A DNA stretch of 59,026 nt from NCBI GenBank assembly GCA_016793725.1, contig JAEUJP010000402.1, forward strand, positions 1 through 59,026. Direction: 5' to 3'. Positions within the stretch are counted from its first letter, which is position 1. Each line of letters opens with the position of its first letter. This DNA comes from Myxococcaceae bacterium. Lineage in GTDB: Bacteria > Myxococcota > Myxococcia > Myxococcales > Myxococcaceae. A program made the position numbers and the translations under genes. Positions 45,821 to 54,588 of the stretch are shown one piece after another. The notes below the pieces were generated by a model. It ran no database searches. It saw only the letters and a program-made list of their open reading frames with translations, and was not told where the DNA came from.

Positions 45821-46020
45821 CAAGTCGACCTCGACCCGCCGGCCGACTGGGCAACCCTCGGTGCGAGGCGCGTCGACGCCGATTTGTTCACGGACCACGG
45901 CATCAAGTTCACCTGCGAGCCTCTCGGGAAAAGGCATCGTGCCCCAAGTCGCCGGGTCGACGCTGCCGTTTCGAAGGTCTCGCCCGAGATGCCGCACACC
46001 TCTCGAGGCCACCGCCCGGG

Positions 46021-46368
46021 CTACTCGCCGCGCGTCAGTCGGTTCCAGTCGTTCACGAGGGTCTGCAACTGCGCCCGAAAGCGGAGGACCTCGCGGAGCT
46101 GCGAGGCCCTGCGGAGCTGTTGCTCGGGCGTCTTGGCCGGCTGGGCCGCGACGCGCTCGACGAGCTCGTCGACGCGCTCCATGGGTCGCAGCAGGTCGAT
46201 GACCGTGCCGACGATGCCCTTCGGCGCCGCGCCGCGCTGCGTCTCGAAGCCATCGCGCATCACGACGGGTACGTAGCGTCGCGCCGCCATCGGCGGCGGC
46301 GGCGAGTGTGTACGGGAGGACTGCGGCTGCGGCGTCGGGTGACCCCTGCGGGGTTGGAGCTTGTTCAT
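46021..46368 (-). CDS. Small basic helical protein with Pro-rich N-terminus
   Basis: 115 aa. Residues 1-30 are Pro/Ser/Gln/Arg-rich; residues 40-115 are helical and amphipathic (TVIDLLRPMERVDELVERVA, REVLRFRAQLQTLVNDWNRL). No Cys, signal peptide or membrane span. It resembles in plan small secretion-system components, but I recognise no family. Divergent from the CHAP lipoprotein (143-bp gap). Confidence 0.6.
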   Translation of the reverse strand: MNKLQPRRGHPTPQPQSSRTHSPPPPMAARRYVPVVMRDGFETQRGAAPKGIVGTVIDLLRPMERVDELVERVAAQPAKTPEQQLRRASQLREVLRFRAQLQTLVNDWNRLTRGE

Positions 46369-46511
46369 GCCGCCGAAGACTCGACGTTGCCCGCCGACTT
46401 GCGAGCTCAGCCTGTAAAAAGACGAGGCAGCGGCCCCGCGTGGCACCCGAAGCCAAGCGTCTGACGCGCACGGCCTGCACCGGGCGGCGCGCTGTCTTCG
46501 ACACTGGGCGC

Positions 46512-47282
46512 ATGAGACCTCTCTGGTGGCTGATGACCTTCGCGCTGTGCCTCGCAGGCTGTGGTGATGATGCGCTCGACGAGCCCGAGCACGACGAGCT
46601 GCCCGGCGACGTCGCCGTCAATGACCACCAGGCGCTCTCGAGCGCGCCGCCCTGCGGCACCGCGCTCGGCACGTTCGACGGCACCACCGCGTTCTCGAAC
46701 GGCCTCTACACCGGACGCGGCGTGTCGTGCGGAGGCGTCGGGCCCTCGGGCTACCGCTACCAGTGCGTCGAGCTGGTCATGCGGCACTCGCTGCGCAAGT
46801 GGGGCTTTCGCTGGTACGGCAACGCGAAGGACCTGCTGCGCAACGCCCCCGCCTCGAAGGTGCAGGTCTTCGAGAACGCAGACGCTGCCCACCCGCCCGT
46901 GCCCGGCGACGCCCTCGTGTGGACGCGCGGCACCTACGGCCACGTCGCCCTCGTCACCGCCGTCGGCGGGGGCAAGGTCGAGATTCTCGAGCAGAACTGG
47001 GGCCGCGGGCGCTTGAGCCTGCCTTACGTCAACGGCCGCGTCGGCGGCCGGCCCGATGCTCCCGCGTGGGTGCCCGCAGGCTGGGCTCACGTGCGCGCCA
47101 ACGCCCAGCCCGTCGTCAACTGGAGCTGCGCCAACTCCCAGCTCGGCAACCAGCAACTGTGGACCTGCGGCCCCTCGGGCGAGCGGGCGCGCTACCGCTG
47201 CGAGCAGGGCGTGCCGGTGCGCGAAGAGTGCCCCAGCTCGTGCAGCGTCAAGCCGCTCGGCACCCACGACGTCTGTCTGTGA
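46512..47282 (+). CDS. CHAP-domain lipoprotein (cell-wall amidase-like)
   Basis: 256 aa. Lipobox ALCLAGCG (Cys17). CHAP domain about 65-200: catalytic Cys in YRYQCVELVMRH, His in YGHVALVTAV, and the acidic residue in ILEQNWG. CHAP enzymes cleave peptidoglycan amide or peptide bonds; the lipid anchor places it at the periplasmic face or cell surface. The C-terminal 55 residues have eight Cys in pairs (CANSQLGNQQLWTCGPSG...), probably a binding module. Convergent with a second envelope-glycan protein across a shared terminator. Confidence 0.88.
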   Translation: MRPLWWLMTFALCLAGCGDDALDEPEHDELPGDVAVNDHQALSSAPPCGTALGTFDGTTAFSNGLYTGRGVSCGGVGPSGYRYQCVELVMRHSLRKWGFRWYGNAKDLLRNAPASKVQVFENADAAHPPVPGDALVWTRGTYGHVALVTAVGGGKVEILEQNWGRGRLSLPYVNGRVGGRPDAPAWVPAGWAHVRANAQPVVNWSCANSQLGNQQLWTCGPSGERARYRCEQGVPVREECPSSCSVKPLGTHDVCL

Positions 47283-47320
47283 GCCCGCCGCGAAGCCGCT
47301 CGCGGCGGGCCCTCGTCGTT
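47283..47320. terminator. Bidirectional terminator
   Basis: GCCCGCCGCGA and TCGCGGCGGGC form a perfect 11-bp stem around a 6-nt loop, immediately after the CHAP gene stop and 15 bp from the convergent gene's stop. The T-run is weak (CGTCGTTT). Confidence 0.7.
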
Positions 47321-47334
47321 TCACCGCTCGCCCC

Positions 47335-49101
47335 TCAGGGCTGCAGCCGCGCCTTCAGCGCCGGCGCCACACTGCCGGCGTCGTAGCTGCCGGTCTTCGG
47401 CAGCAAGAGCCACGCCTGCAGGCCCGTCACGGCCGCCTGCGTGCGCGGGCCGAAGAGCCCCGGGCCCGTCGCCAGGTCCGCCGGAGTCAGGAACAGCAGG
47501 CGCACCAGTGCCTGCTGCAACTGCAGCACGGCCGGGCCGGTGGCGCCGCGCGCGAGCGCTCCCGGCGGCAGCGGCGGCACGTCGAGGCGCGCCCACACGC
47601 CGCGCGCGCTGCTCCACCGAAGCTGGCCGTACTGAAAGGGCTGCTCGACGTGGTCGACCACCCAGCGCTCGTCGCCGCGCGGCGCTCCCAGCCGCAGGTG
47701 CATCGGCGCGAGCGTCGAGAGCGAGCCGAGCTGGCCCTGGTACCCGCGGTAGAACCCGTTGATGACGGCGTAGGTGCCGGCCGCCGAGTCGACGACGACG
47801 GCGCGATTTTCGGTGATGCCGCCCGAGAAGTCCTGCACCACGAGCGGCCCCCACGCGTGCACGTCGACGCCGCCGCCGTTGTCGACGGGCGTGCCGAGCG
47901 AAGAGCCCTGCAGCCGCCGCCCCTCGACGTACGCCGCGATGCGCGCGCGCGCGCCTGCGAGCGGGTCGGTGGGCGTGCCGCCGCCTCCTCCCGAGGCGCC
48001 CGGCAGCGGCAGCTCACCCACCTGGCCGCGCACTGCCATCGGCGCGAGGTCGGGGCGAAAGGTCTGGGCCATCGCCCCGACGTACGGCTCCATGTTGTAG
48101 CCCGACCAGCCGCCGTGGCCGCTGTGCGTGTTGCCGAGCTGGAAGATGGCGCCACCGATGAACGGCGAGGGGTACGTGACGCCGCCGCGCACGACCGGCC
48201 GGGCGCTGACCTCCTTGAAGCGGCGCACCCACCAGGTGACGTATTCGGGGTAGCCGCCGGTGAAGGGCTGGCCCACCGTGGCCTGGTAGGTGTTCTTGAA
48301 CGTGTTGAAGAAGTCAGCCCGGTCGTGCGCCACGAAGCCGCCCACGCCGCCCTCGTCGAGGCCGGTCTCGCTCGAGTAGATGCCGCGCACCTTCGGGTCG
48401 AAGCCGCACGCGTCGGTGAAGAGGAACTCCCAGCGGCGCTCGTACCAGGCCTCGGCGCCGCCGGTGCGCAGCAGGTGGTCGATGCGCGGCGAGTAGAGGT
48501 GCATGTCGAACACGATGTCACCGCGGTTGTAGGCCGGCGCGTAGAGCGACTTGATTTTCTGACACACCGCCGGGTCCGTGAAGTCGGGCGTGCCCATCGA
48601 GAACGTGCCCGCCGCGTACTTCGCGCGCCCCGCCGAGCGCTGCTTCACCAGCGCCGCGAGCGCCAGGTCGAAGGCCGCGCGGCGCGGCAGGTCGACCAGC
48701 GACTGACCGATGAGGTCGGCCTCGTTGTGGCCCACGTACACGAGGCCCGGGTCGTCACCCTGCACGCCGAGGCGGTCGGCCACCACGCTCGGCGGCACCT
48801 CGGCCGTCAGGTACACCCGCACCATGACGATGGCGTCGGGGTGACGCCGCTTGAGCTCCTTCGCGCCGGTGACGTCGTCCATCGACACGAAGAAGCGCGC
48901 CCCGCGCTGGTACTCGCGCTCGGCGAGGCTCGTGTACGACAGCACGTGGTAGCCAATCTGAATCACGTCGGGCGTGATGGGGTTCACCGTCACGCCGCCC
49001 TCCACCGTGCTCGACGTGTCGGCCCCCTCGACCGGCAAGGCCTCCTCGGGGCCACAGGCCGCCCCCACCACCAACAGACTGCACAGCACCGCTCTTCGCA
49101 T
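47335..49101 (-). CDS. Lipoprotein with glycosidase-like barrel, LGFP-like repeats and peptidoglycan-binding domain
   Basis: 588 aa. Lipobox LVVGAACG (Cys16) with AGGAG Shine-Dalgarno. Residues 45-385 look like a TIM barrel: GYHVLSYTSLAEREYQRGAR at the start, GHNEADLIG (Asn-Glu, the clan-A acid/base pattern) and YSSETGLDEGG (possible nucleophile Glu). After a Gly/Pro linker, residues 405-520 contain LGFP-type repeats (INGFYRGYQGQLGS, RLGAPRGDE), and the C-terminus is a peptidoglycan-binding-1 domain (RGATGPAVLQLQQALVRLLF, GLFGPRTQAAVTGLQAW). A cell-wall glycan hydrolase is inferred; the barrel family is not recognised with certainty. Confidence 0.8.
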   Translation of the reverse strand: MRRAVLCSLLVVGAACGPEEALPVEGADTSSTVEGGVTVNPITPDVIQIGYHVLSYTSLAEREYQRGARFFVSMDDVTGAKELKRRHPDAIVMVRVYLTAEVPPSVVADRLGVQGDDPGLVYVGHNEADLIGQSLVDLPRRAAFDLALAALVKQRSAGRAKYAAGTFSMGTPDFTDPAVCQKIKSLYAPAYNRGDIVFDMHLYSPRIDHLLRTGGAEAWYERRWEFLFTDACGFDPKVRGIYSSETGLDEGGVGGFVAHDRADFFNTFKNTYQATVGQPFTGGYPEYVTWWVRRFKEVSARPVVRGGVTYPSPFIGGAIFQLGNTHSGHGGWSGYNMEPYVGAMAQTFRPDLAPMAVRGQVGELPLPGASGGGGGTPTDPLAGARARIAAYVEGRRLQGSSLGTPVDNGGGVDVHAWGPLVVQDFSGGITENRAVVVDSAAGTYAVINGFYRGYQGQLGSLSTLAPMHLRLGAPRGDERWVVDHVEQPFQYGQLRWSSARGVWARLDVPPLPPGALARGATGPAVLQLQQALVRLLFLTPADLATGPGLFGPRTQAAVTGLQAWLLLPKTGSYDAGSVAPALKARLQP

Positions 49102-49241
49102 GTCGCGCTCCTTTTCGTGCTTCGGGGTTGAGGTCGCGCTTTGTGCGCGAGCCGCCCGCGCCGGTGAAGGTGTCGGCGCGTCGAACGCTTGCCTCTGGGC
49201 GCCGTGCAAGGTCGGCCGCCTCGGTGCGTCTGTCGGGCGTG

Positions 49242-50297
49242 ATGCCCGGCCTCCACCCCCTCGAAGCGCTCGTCGCCGAGGCGCTCCAGCCGCGCGCGCG
49301 CGAGTCGTTCGTCGGCGCTGCCCGCACCCTGGCCCTCGCCGGCCTCGCTCCGCTCGAGCGGCTGCCGCGGCTGCTCGAGGCCCAGGCCGAGCGCTCGGGT
49401 CGCCCGCTGTTGCCCTTCGAGCTCGGCCAGCGCCTCGCGCCCGGCGCCTTCGGGCTCACCGAGTACCTCGCCCGCTCGGCCCCCACCGTCGGCGAGGCCC
49501 TGGCCGCCGCGACCCGCCACGCCCGGCTCCTCTCGCCGCGCCTCGAGCCCGAGCTGTGGGTCGGCCCGCGCCGCTGCGCGTGGGTCTTTCTCGCGCGCGA
49601 CGGCACCTTCTGCCTCGAGGCGCTCAAGCTCGGCGCACTGCTTCAGCGCGTGCGCGCCGTGGCGCCCGACCTACCGCTGCTCGCCGCACGGCTCGCCGCC
49701 GGCTCGGCCGAGCAGCGGCAGCAGCTCGAGACCGCCCTCGCGCCGCTCACCCTCGAGGCCGGCGACGGCGAGACCGGCCTCGTCTTCGACAGCGCGAGCC
49801 TGGGTCGAGCCCTCGGCAGCGCCGACGCTCCGCTGCACCGGGTGCTGCGCGACGAGGCGCGGGCGGTGAGCCCGGCGCCGGCGCGTGAGTGGGCCGCGCG
49901 CACCCGGGCCGCCCTCGCCCGCTGCATGGACGGCAAGGGCCTGGGCCTCGAGCGCCTCGCCGAGCGGCTCGACACCACGCCCCGCAGGCTGCAACGCCAC
50001 CTGGCCGCCGAGGGCTGCCGCTTCGACGTGCTGGTCGACGAGGCGCGGCGCCGTCACGCCCTCGCGCGCGTCGGCTGCGAAGGGTCGCTCCAGCAGCTCG
50101 CGTGGGAGCTCTCGTACCTGCAGCCCTCGACGCTCGTACGCGCCTTCTCGCGGTGGACCGGGCTCACCCCGACCGCGTATCGCGAGGCCCACCGAGCCCC
50201 CACCGGCGCAGCGCCCGAGCCAGGGCGCCCGAGTCGAGAAACCCCAGCGCCGGGCCCAGCCGCGCCGCAGGCTGCGCCGCGCCGCACGACAGCATGA
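49242..50297 (+). CDS. AraC-family transcriptional regulator (A)
   Basis: 351 aa from an ATG; the frame is open upstream, but that part is Arg-rich and overlaps no signal. N-terminal ligand domain about 10-190 of the arabinose-binding-like type seen in such regulators (PFELGQRLAPGAFGLTEYLA). C-terminal double helix-turn-helix about 225-310 (LERLAERLDTTPRRLQRHLA, WELSYLQPSTLVRAFSRWTG, LTPTAYREAH). A 35-residue Pro/Ala/Arg-rich tail follows; it overlaps the 3' end of a second AraC gene on the opposite strand by 134 bp. Confidence 0.85.
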   Translation: MPGLHPLEALVAEALQPRARESFVGAARTLALAGLAPLERLPRLLEAQAERSGRPLLPFELGQRLAPGAFGLTEYLARSAPTVGEALAAATRHARLLSPRLEPELWVGPRRCAWVFLARDGTFCLEALKLGALLQRVRAVAPDLPLLAARLAAGSAEQRQQLETALAPLTLEAGDGETGLVFDSASLGRALGSADAPLHRVLRDEARAVSPAPAREWAARTRAALARCMDGKGLGLERLAERLDTTPRRLQRHLAAEGCRFDVLVDEARRRHALARVGCEGSLQQLAWELSYLQPSTLVRAFSRWTGLTPTAYREAHRAPTGAAPEPGRPSRETPAPGPAAPQAAPRRTTA

Positions 50298-51171
50298 GCG
50301 CCCGCTTGCGGCGCTCGGTGTCGATGAGCGAAGACCAGCGGCCGCCGTGCCGCTCGAGGTGCCGTTGCAGCGTGCGGCTGCTCATGCCCACCGCCCGCGC
50401 GGCCTCGCCGAGCGACGGCACGCCGGGCAGGGCCTGGGCCACGTGCTCCCGCAGGCGCCGCTCGAGCTCGGCTGCGCCGCTGCCCTCGCCGCGGCGCAGC
50501 GCCGCTTGACGCCGCAGCACGCCCTGCAGCGCGGCGTCGCCGTACGGCAGCGGCTCGTCGAGCCGGCGCTGCTCCAGCATCAGCCCGTTCGAGCCCAGCC
50601 CCGCGTGCGCGCGCTCGAGCCGCAGCCGGCCGCGCAGCGCCTCGAGCTCGGCCGGTGTGGCGGCGTGTGCGACGAAGGCCTCACGCACCGCTTCGGGCGC
50701 CGCGAGCAGCATGCGGGTGCCCTGCACCAGCGCCGCCGTGACGAAGGCGTTGGCCTGGGGCCCCAGCCCCTGCGGCAGCTTCGGAGCGTAGTGCTCGAGC
50801 AGCGCCGCGTCGCCCGCACGCAGCCAGCGAAAGGCGGCGGCGCCGCCGAGCAGCGGGCCCACGAGCGCGAGGCTGTCGAAGGCATCGCTCAGCTTCGGGG
50901 CCGCGCGCACCAGCAGCTCGGGCAGCCCGAGGTCGCCCCGCTGCAGCGCGAGCCCCGCTTCGAGGCCGAAGTGGTGAGTGCCCGCGACGGCGCCCGCCCG
51001 CACCGCGAAGCGCTCGAGCGACTGCGCACAGACCCAGGGCAGCTGGCCGGCGTGACCTCGGGCGATGCCCGCGTCTTGCAACGGCGACGCGGCCGAGTGG
51101 CCCTGCCGCTCGAGGTGGCGGCAGAGCGCCGAGGCGATGAGCGAGGCGAAGTGGTGCGGCTCGGAGCGCAC
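50164..51171 (-). CDS. AraC-family transcriptional regulator (B)
   Basis: 335 aa from GTG. The N-terminal domain resembles that of regulator A (SLERFAVRAGAVAGTHHFGL, AAFRWLRAGDAALL). C-terminal helix-turn-helix: LGEAARAVGMSSRTLQRHLERHG and ALGFLDSGALARALRRWG, ending with a truncated signature (GGPRDTRSG instead of SPxxYR). Its 3' end runs antisense through the tail of regulator A. A 216-aa gene ends 4 bp upstream, so the two are probably one transcript. Confidence 0.85.
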   Translation of the reverse strand: MRSEPHHFASLIASALCRHLERQGHSAASPLQDAGIARGHAGQLPWVCAQSLERFAVRAGAVAGTHHFGLEAGLALQRGDLGLPELLVRAAPKLSDAFDSLALVGPLLGGAAAFRWLRAGDAALLEHYAPKLPQGLGPQANAFVTAALVQGTRMLLAAPEAVREAFVAHAATPAELEALRGRLRLERAHAGLGSNGLMLEQRRLDEPLPYGDAALQGVLRRQAALRRGEGSGAAELERRLREHVAQALPGVPSLGEAARAVGMSSRTLQRHLERHGGRWSSLIDTERRKRALMLSCGAAQPAARLGPALGFLDSGALARALRRWGLGGPRDTRSG

Positions 51172-51175
51172 GGCC

Positions 51176-51826
51176 CTAGCGCTCTCGGGGCAGCCGCGAG
51201 GCCGACACCGGGCCGAAGAGGCACAGCCGGGCGCCCGCGCCGGTCGCGAAGAGCACCTGGTCGGGGTCGCGGGTGAGCCGGTAGGCGCGCACTCCGGCGC
51301 GCACGGCGAGCGACTCGAGCGGGCCGCCTCCCGCTTGGAGCGCGGCGGCGAGGTCGGCGATCGAGGCGCGCCTCCAGGGCACCGGCTGGTGGGCGACGAG
51401 CACCGCTCGCAGCGTGCCGACGGTCAGCGACCTGCGCCGCGCCGCGCGGTCGAGCACGGCCTGCACCGCCGCCAACATGGGCCCCGCGTCGGCCGAGGCG
51501 CCGGCTGGCGAGCGCCCGAGCTGCCCGAGCAGGTCGGCGAGCAGCATGCGGTCGGCGGCGCTCGAGACGTCGAGCACCTGCCGGTGGCGGTGGCCCAGCG
51601 GCTCGGCCTCGACCAGCGAGACCTGGCCGTCACCCACGCACAGCTGCAGCAGGCGCTTGTCGCTGAAGTGGCCGTGCTCGAGCCGCGAGGCGGTGGCGGT
51701 GAAAGCGTCGCCCCGGCGCTCGAGGCTCGTCGGGTGGAAGGTGGCGAACGCGCGGCGGTCGACGCCCCTGCCTTCAGGGGTCGACGGGCGCGGTCGCATG
51801 ACGGCGGTGATGGCGGTGTGGTTCAT
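51176..51826 (-). CDS. Hypothetical protein in operon with AraC regulator B
   Basis: 216 aa, not recognised. A mixed alpha/beta part (about 20-100: GDAFTATASRLEHGHFSDKR, GDGQVSLVEAEPLGHRHR) precedes a helical part (LAAVQAVLDRAARRRS). No signal peptide, Cys motif or membrane span; two Cys. The AraC gene starts 4 bp after it, so it may make, bind or modify the regulator's ligand. Bases 51827-51936 upstream show no gene. Confidence 0.65.
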   Translation of the reverse strand: MNHTAITAVMRPRPSTPEGRGVDRRAFATFHPTSLERRGDAFTATASRLEHGHFSDKRLLQLCVGDGQVSLVEAEPLGHRHRQVLDVSSAADRMLLADLLGQLGRSPAGASADAGPMLAAVQAVLDRAARRRSLTVGTLRAVLVAHQPVPWRRASIADLAAALQAGGGPLESLAVRAGVRAYRLTRDPDQVLFATGAGARLCLFGPVSASRLPRER

Positions 51827-51936
51827 GGCGCAGGGTTTCTCTCGAAGGGAGCGGAGGTGCTCGCAACACCGACGGGCCGAGCGGGTCGCTCCCTGCGCAG
51901 CGCACCTGTCAAGCCGCGTGACGTTGAGGGGCTTTT

Positions 51937-52797
51937 TCAGCCGCGGAGCATTCGGCCCAGGCTCAGGTCGAGCTGGCTGTGGGCGACGCCGAGCAGACTG
52001 TCGACCTCGGCATCGGCGAGGCCGAGCTTTGCGAGGTGCTCGCGGGTGAGCTGGAGGAGCCGCTCGCGGGCCTGGGCCACCCAGCGCGAGACGGTGGACT
52101 CGTGGACCTGGTGCATCACGCCAATCTTGGCGAGCGAGAGGCCCTCGGCGACGCTGAGGCGCAGCAGGTTGCGCTCCTCTGGGCGCAGGGCGGCGAAGGC
52201 GGCGTGGAGGGCGTGCTTCAGCGTCTGCTGGTGCTGGCGCCGCAGGGCCTCGAGCTCGGGGTCGAAGCGGCGCTCCTCGAGCCCGCTGAGCTCGAGCACC
52301 TCGTCGAACGCGTCGTGCTCGCGCACGGTGCGCTGGGCGTCGAGGGCCGTGCGCACGGCGGTGGCCCGCACCCACGACACGAGCGGGCCCTGACCGCGGT
52401 AGTCGGCGATGGCGCCCTTGCGGTCGCCACGCGGCACGAACAGCTTGGCGCGCAGCAACTGCAGGGCGTCGTCGCGCTGGTCGGGAGCGAAGCGCTCGAG
52501 CGACGGCAACACCGCGCGAATGACGTGCCGCTCGAAGGCGGCGAGGGCCGCCTGCTGGCCGGCCTCGCAGGCCACGGCGAGGTAGACGTCGGACAGGTGC
52601 ATCGACTCGAGCTGCGCCGCGGTCGCGTCGTGCGAGACGCGGCGGGCGACGGCGCGCGCGAAGGTGTCGGCGTCGACCGAGACGCCGGGCCAGGCAGCAC
52701 GGCCGGCGTCGAGCCCGCGCTCGAGCCAGGCCTCGACGAACGAGGGCGACAGCGGCAGAGGGCGGACGGCGAAGAAGCGGTCAGAGGGGGCCGGCAT
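51937..52797 (-). CDS. Sigma-70-family RNA polymerase sigma factor (myxobacterial type)
   Basis: 286 aa. An N-terminal part (1-80) leads to a sigma-2-like region (VARRVSHDATAAQLESMHLS ... LVSWVRATAVRTALDAQRTV) and a clear sigma-4 helix-turn-helix (RPEERNLLRLSVAEGLSLAK, HESTVSRWVAQARERLL). In Myxococcota, sigma factors of this length are typically adjacent to a Ser/Thr kinase with an N-terminal zinc finger; here that kinase is divergent, 117 bp away. The C-terminal tail (DAEVDSLLGVAHSQLDLSLG) is family-typical. Confidence 0.88.
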   Translation of the reverse strand: MPAPSDRFFAVRPLPLSPSFVEAWLERGLDAGRAAWPGVSVDADTFARAVARRVSHDATAAQLESMHLSDVYLAVACEAGQQAALAAFERHVIRAVLPSLERFAPDQRDDALQLLRAKLFVPRGDRKGAIADYRGQGPLVSWVRATAVRTALDAQRTVREHDAFDEVLELSGLEERRFDPELEALRRQHQQTLKHALHAAFAALRPEERNLLRLSVAEGLSLAKIGVMHQVHESTVSRWVAQARERLLQLTREHLAKLGLADAEVDSLLGVAHSQLDLSLGRMLRG

Positions 52798-52914
52798 GCG
52801 GAGTGCGCGAAGTCGACGCAAGACGCGACGCGCCGTCACTCTACACGCGCATCGCGGGGGCACGAAGAAGCGGTGCGCTTGCCCGGGTGTTGAAGCTCAT
52901 TCAAAGTCTTCGTC

Positions 52915-54462
52915 GTGGGCTGCCCCGAGGTGGAGCTGATCATCGACCGCGCCGAGGGCCGCGCCACACCAGAGCAGCAGGCGCGCGTCGACGCGCACAT
53001 CGACGGGTGCCGCAGCTGTCAGCAGCTGCTCGCCGAGCTGCTGCGCGCCGGCGCGGCGATGACGCACGGCCCGGAGCTCGAGAAGACCCAGGTCGAAGAC
53101 CCGCTCGTCGGGCTGAAGGTGGGCGAGTTCGTCGTGAAGCGGCGCATGGGCACCGGCGGCATGGGTGTCGTCTACGAGGCGCTGCAGCCGCTCATTCACC
53201 GGCGGGTGGCGGTGAAGGTGCTCAAGCCCGAGCACGCCGCCGACGGCCGGCAGATGGCCCGGCTGCTCGCCGAGGCGCGGGCGGTGAACGCGGTGCGGCA
53301 CCCGGGCATCGTCGAGGTGTTCGACTTCGTCACGCTGAGCGACGGGCGCCAGGCGATGGTGATGGAGTTCCTCGAGGGAGAGGGTCTCGACGAGCTCTTG
53401 CGGCGTGGGCCGCTTCCGGTCGACGAGGCTTGCGGGCTGCTCGATGAGCTGCTCGACGCGCTCGGCGCGGCGCACGCGGTGGGGCTCGTGCACCGCGACA
53501 TCAAGCCGTCGAACGTGTTTCTCGCGCGCACGGGTCAGGGCTCGACGCAGCTCAAGCTGCTCGACTTCGGGCTGGCGAAAGCGGGCATGCCCAACAGCCC
53601 GGTGGAACAGACGAGCGACTCGGTCATCGTCGGAACGCCGAAGTACATGTCGCCGGAGCAGGTGCTCGCGCAGCCGGTGAGCGCCCAGTCGGACCTCTAC
53701 TCGGTGGGCGTGGTGGCGTACGTGCTGCTCACGGGCCGCCCGCCGTTTCTGGGCAGCCCAGGCGAGCTCGCCGTGGCTCACGTGAAGGAGCCGCCCGCGC
53801 CCCTGCTCAGCCTCGCCCCGAAGCTCCCGCCGGCGCTCGACCTCTGGGTGCAAAAGCTGCTCGAGAAGGCGCCCGCCGACCGGCCGGCCAGCGCGGCCAT
53901 CGCGCGCGCCGAGCTTCAGCGGGCGCGGCGATCGGGAGCGCCGGCCGCGGCAGAGCGCACCACCGAGCTGCCCCTCGAGGTGATGGCCGCGCCCCTCGCC
54001 GCTGACCCGCCGCGCCGGAGCGCCGCGCTGGCCGCGACGTTGGCCGTGGCCGCGGTCGCGGTCGCGCTCATCTCGGTGGCGGTGCTGCAGATGCGAGCGA
54101 CCGAAGCCGGGTCGCCGCCGCCTGCGACTCCGCTCGGGCCAGGGCCGGCGCGGGTGGCCGCCACTGCGCCGGCGGTCGTGCCTGCCCAGACTCCGCCGGA
54201 GGTGGTCGAGCCGAAGGCGACGGCGCTGGCCCCGCAGCCCGTTCGGGCGGCGAAGGCCGCGCCGGTGAAGAAGCCGGCGGCCGGCTTGCCGAAACGGCTG
54301 CAGCGGGCGCAGGCCTCGGCGGCCGGCAGAGACCCCACCACCGCGAGCGGGGCGCTGCTGCGCACCATCGTGCAGAGCGTCGAGCGCGCCACCACCGAAG
54401 ACGGCCGCCGCGCGGCGCTGAGCGACCTCGCCGAGTGGGAGCACACGTACCTGCCCCCCTGA
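52915..54462 (+). CDS. Ser/Thr protein kinase with N-terminal zf-HC2 (anti-sigma-like) domain
   Basis: 515 aa from GTG. Residues 5-45 form an anti-sigma zinc finger (VDAHIDGCRSCQQLLAEL, the H-x3-C-x2-C motif). Kinase domain about 70-335: GTGGMGVVYEA, VAVKVLKP, HRDIKPSN, DFGLAKA, YMSPEQVLA, all conserved. One membrane span (ALAATLAVAAVAVALISVAV, near 370-390), then a Pro/Ala-rich region and a helical C-terminus outside. The domain order suggests that the finger holds the divergent sigma factor and that phosphorylation or an external cue releases it. Confidence 0.92.
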   Translation: MGCPEVELIIDRAEGRATPEQQARVDAHIDGCRSCQQLLAELLRAGAAMTHGPELEKTQVEDPLVGLKVGEFVVKRRMGTGGMGVVYEALQPLIHRRVAVKVLKPEHAADGRQMARLLAEARAVNAVRHPGIVEVFDFVTLSDGRQAMVMEFLEGEGLDELLRRGPLPVDEACGLLDELLDALGAAHAVGLVHRDIKPSNVFLARTGQGSTQLKLLDFGLAKAGMPNSPVEQTSDSVIVGTPKYMSPEQVLAQPVSAQSDLYSVGVVAYVLLTGRPPFLGSPGELAVAHVKEPPAPLLSLAPKLPPALDLWVQKLLEKAPADRPASAAIARAELQRARRSGAPAAAERTTELPLEVMAAPLAADPPRRSAALAATLAVAAVAVALISVAVLQMRATEAGSPPPATPLGPGPARVAATAPAVVPAQTPPEVVEPKATALAPQPVRAAKAAPVKKPAAGLPKRLQRAQASAAGRDPTTASGALLRTIVQSVERATTEDGRRAALSDLAEWEHTYLPP

Positions 54463-54588
54463 GCGCGCCCCGCGGTCAGCGTGAGTGCGTTGCAGTCGGC
54501 CGCCGCGCGCGGCGCGTGACAGCGGCGCGTGACAGCGGCGCGTTCTTCGTTCGCTCGGCCACTGCGGCTGGGCCACAATGCGCGGCAG

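Noticed and set aside
45821..46020. A protein-like extension of the propeller lipoprotein frame (PFPERLAGELDAVVREQIGV)
   Set aside because: Third codon positions are markedly less GC-rich than in true genes and the lipoprotein signal at the downstream ATG fixes the start.
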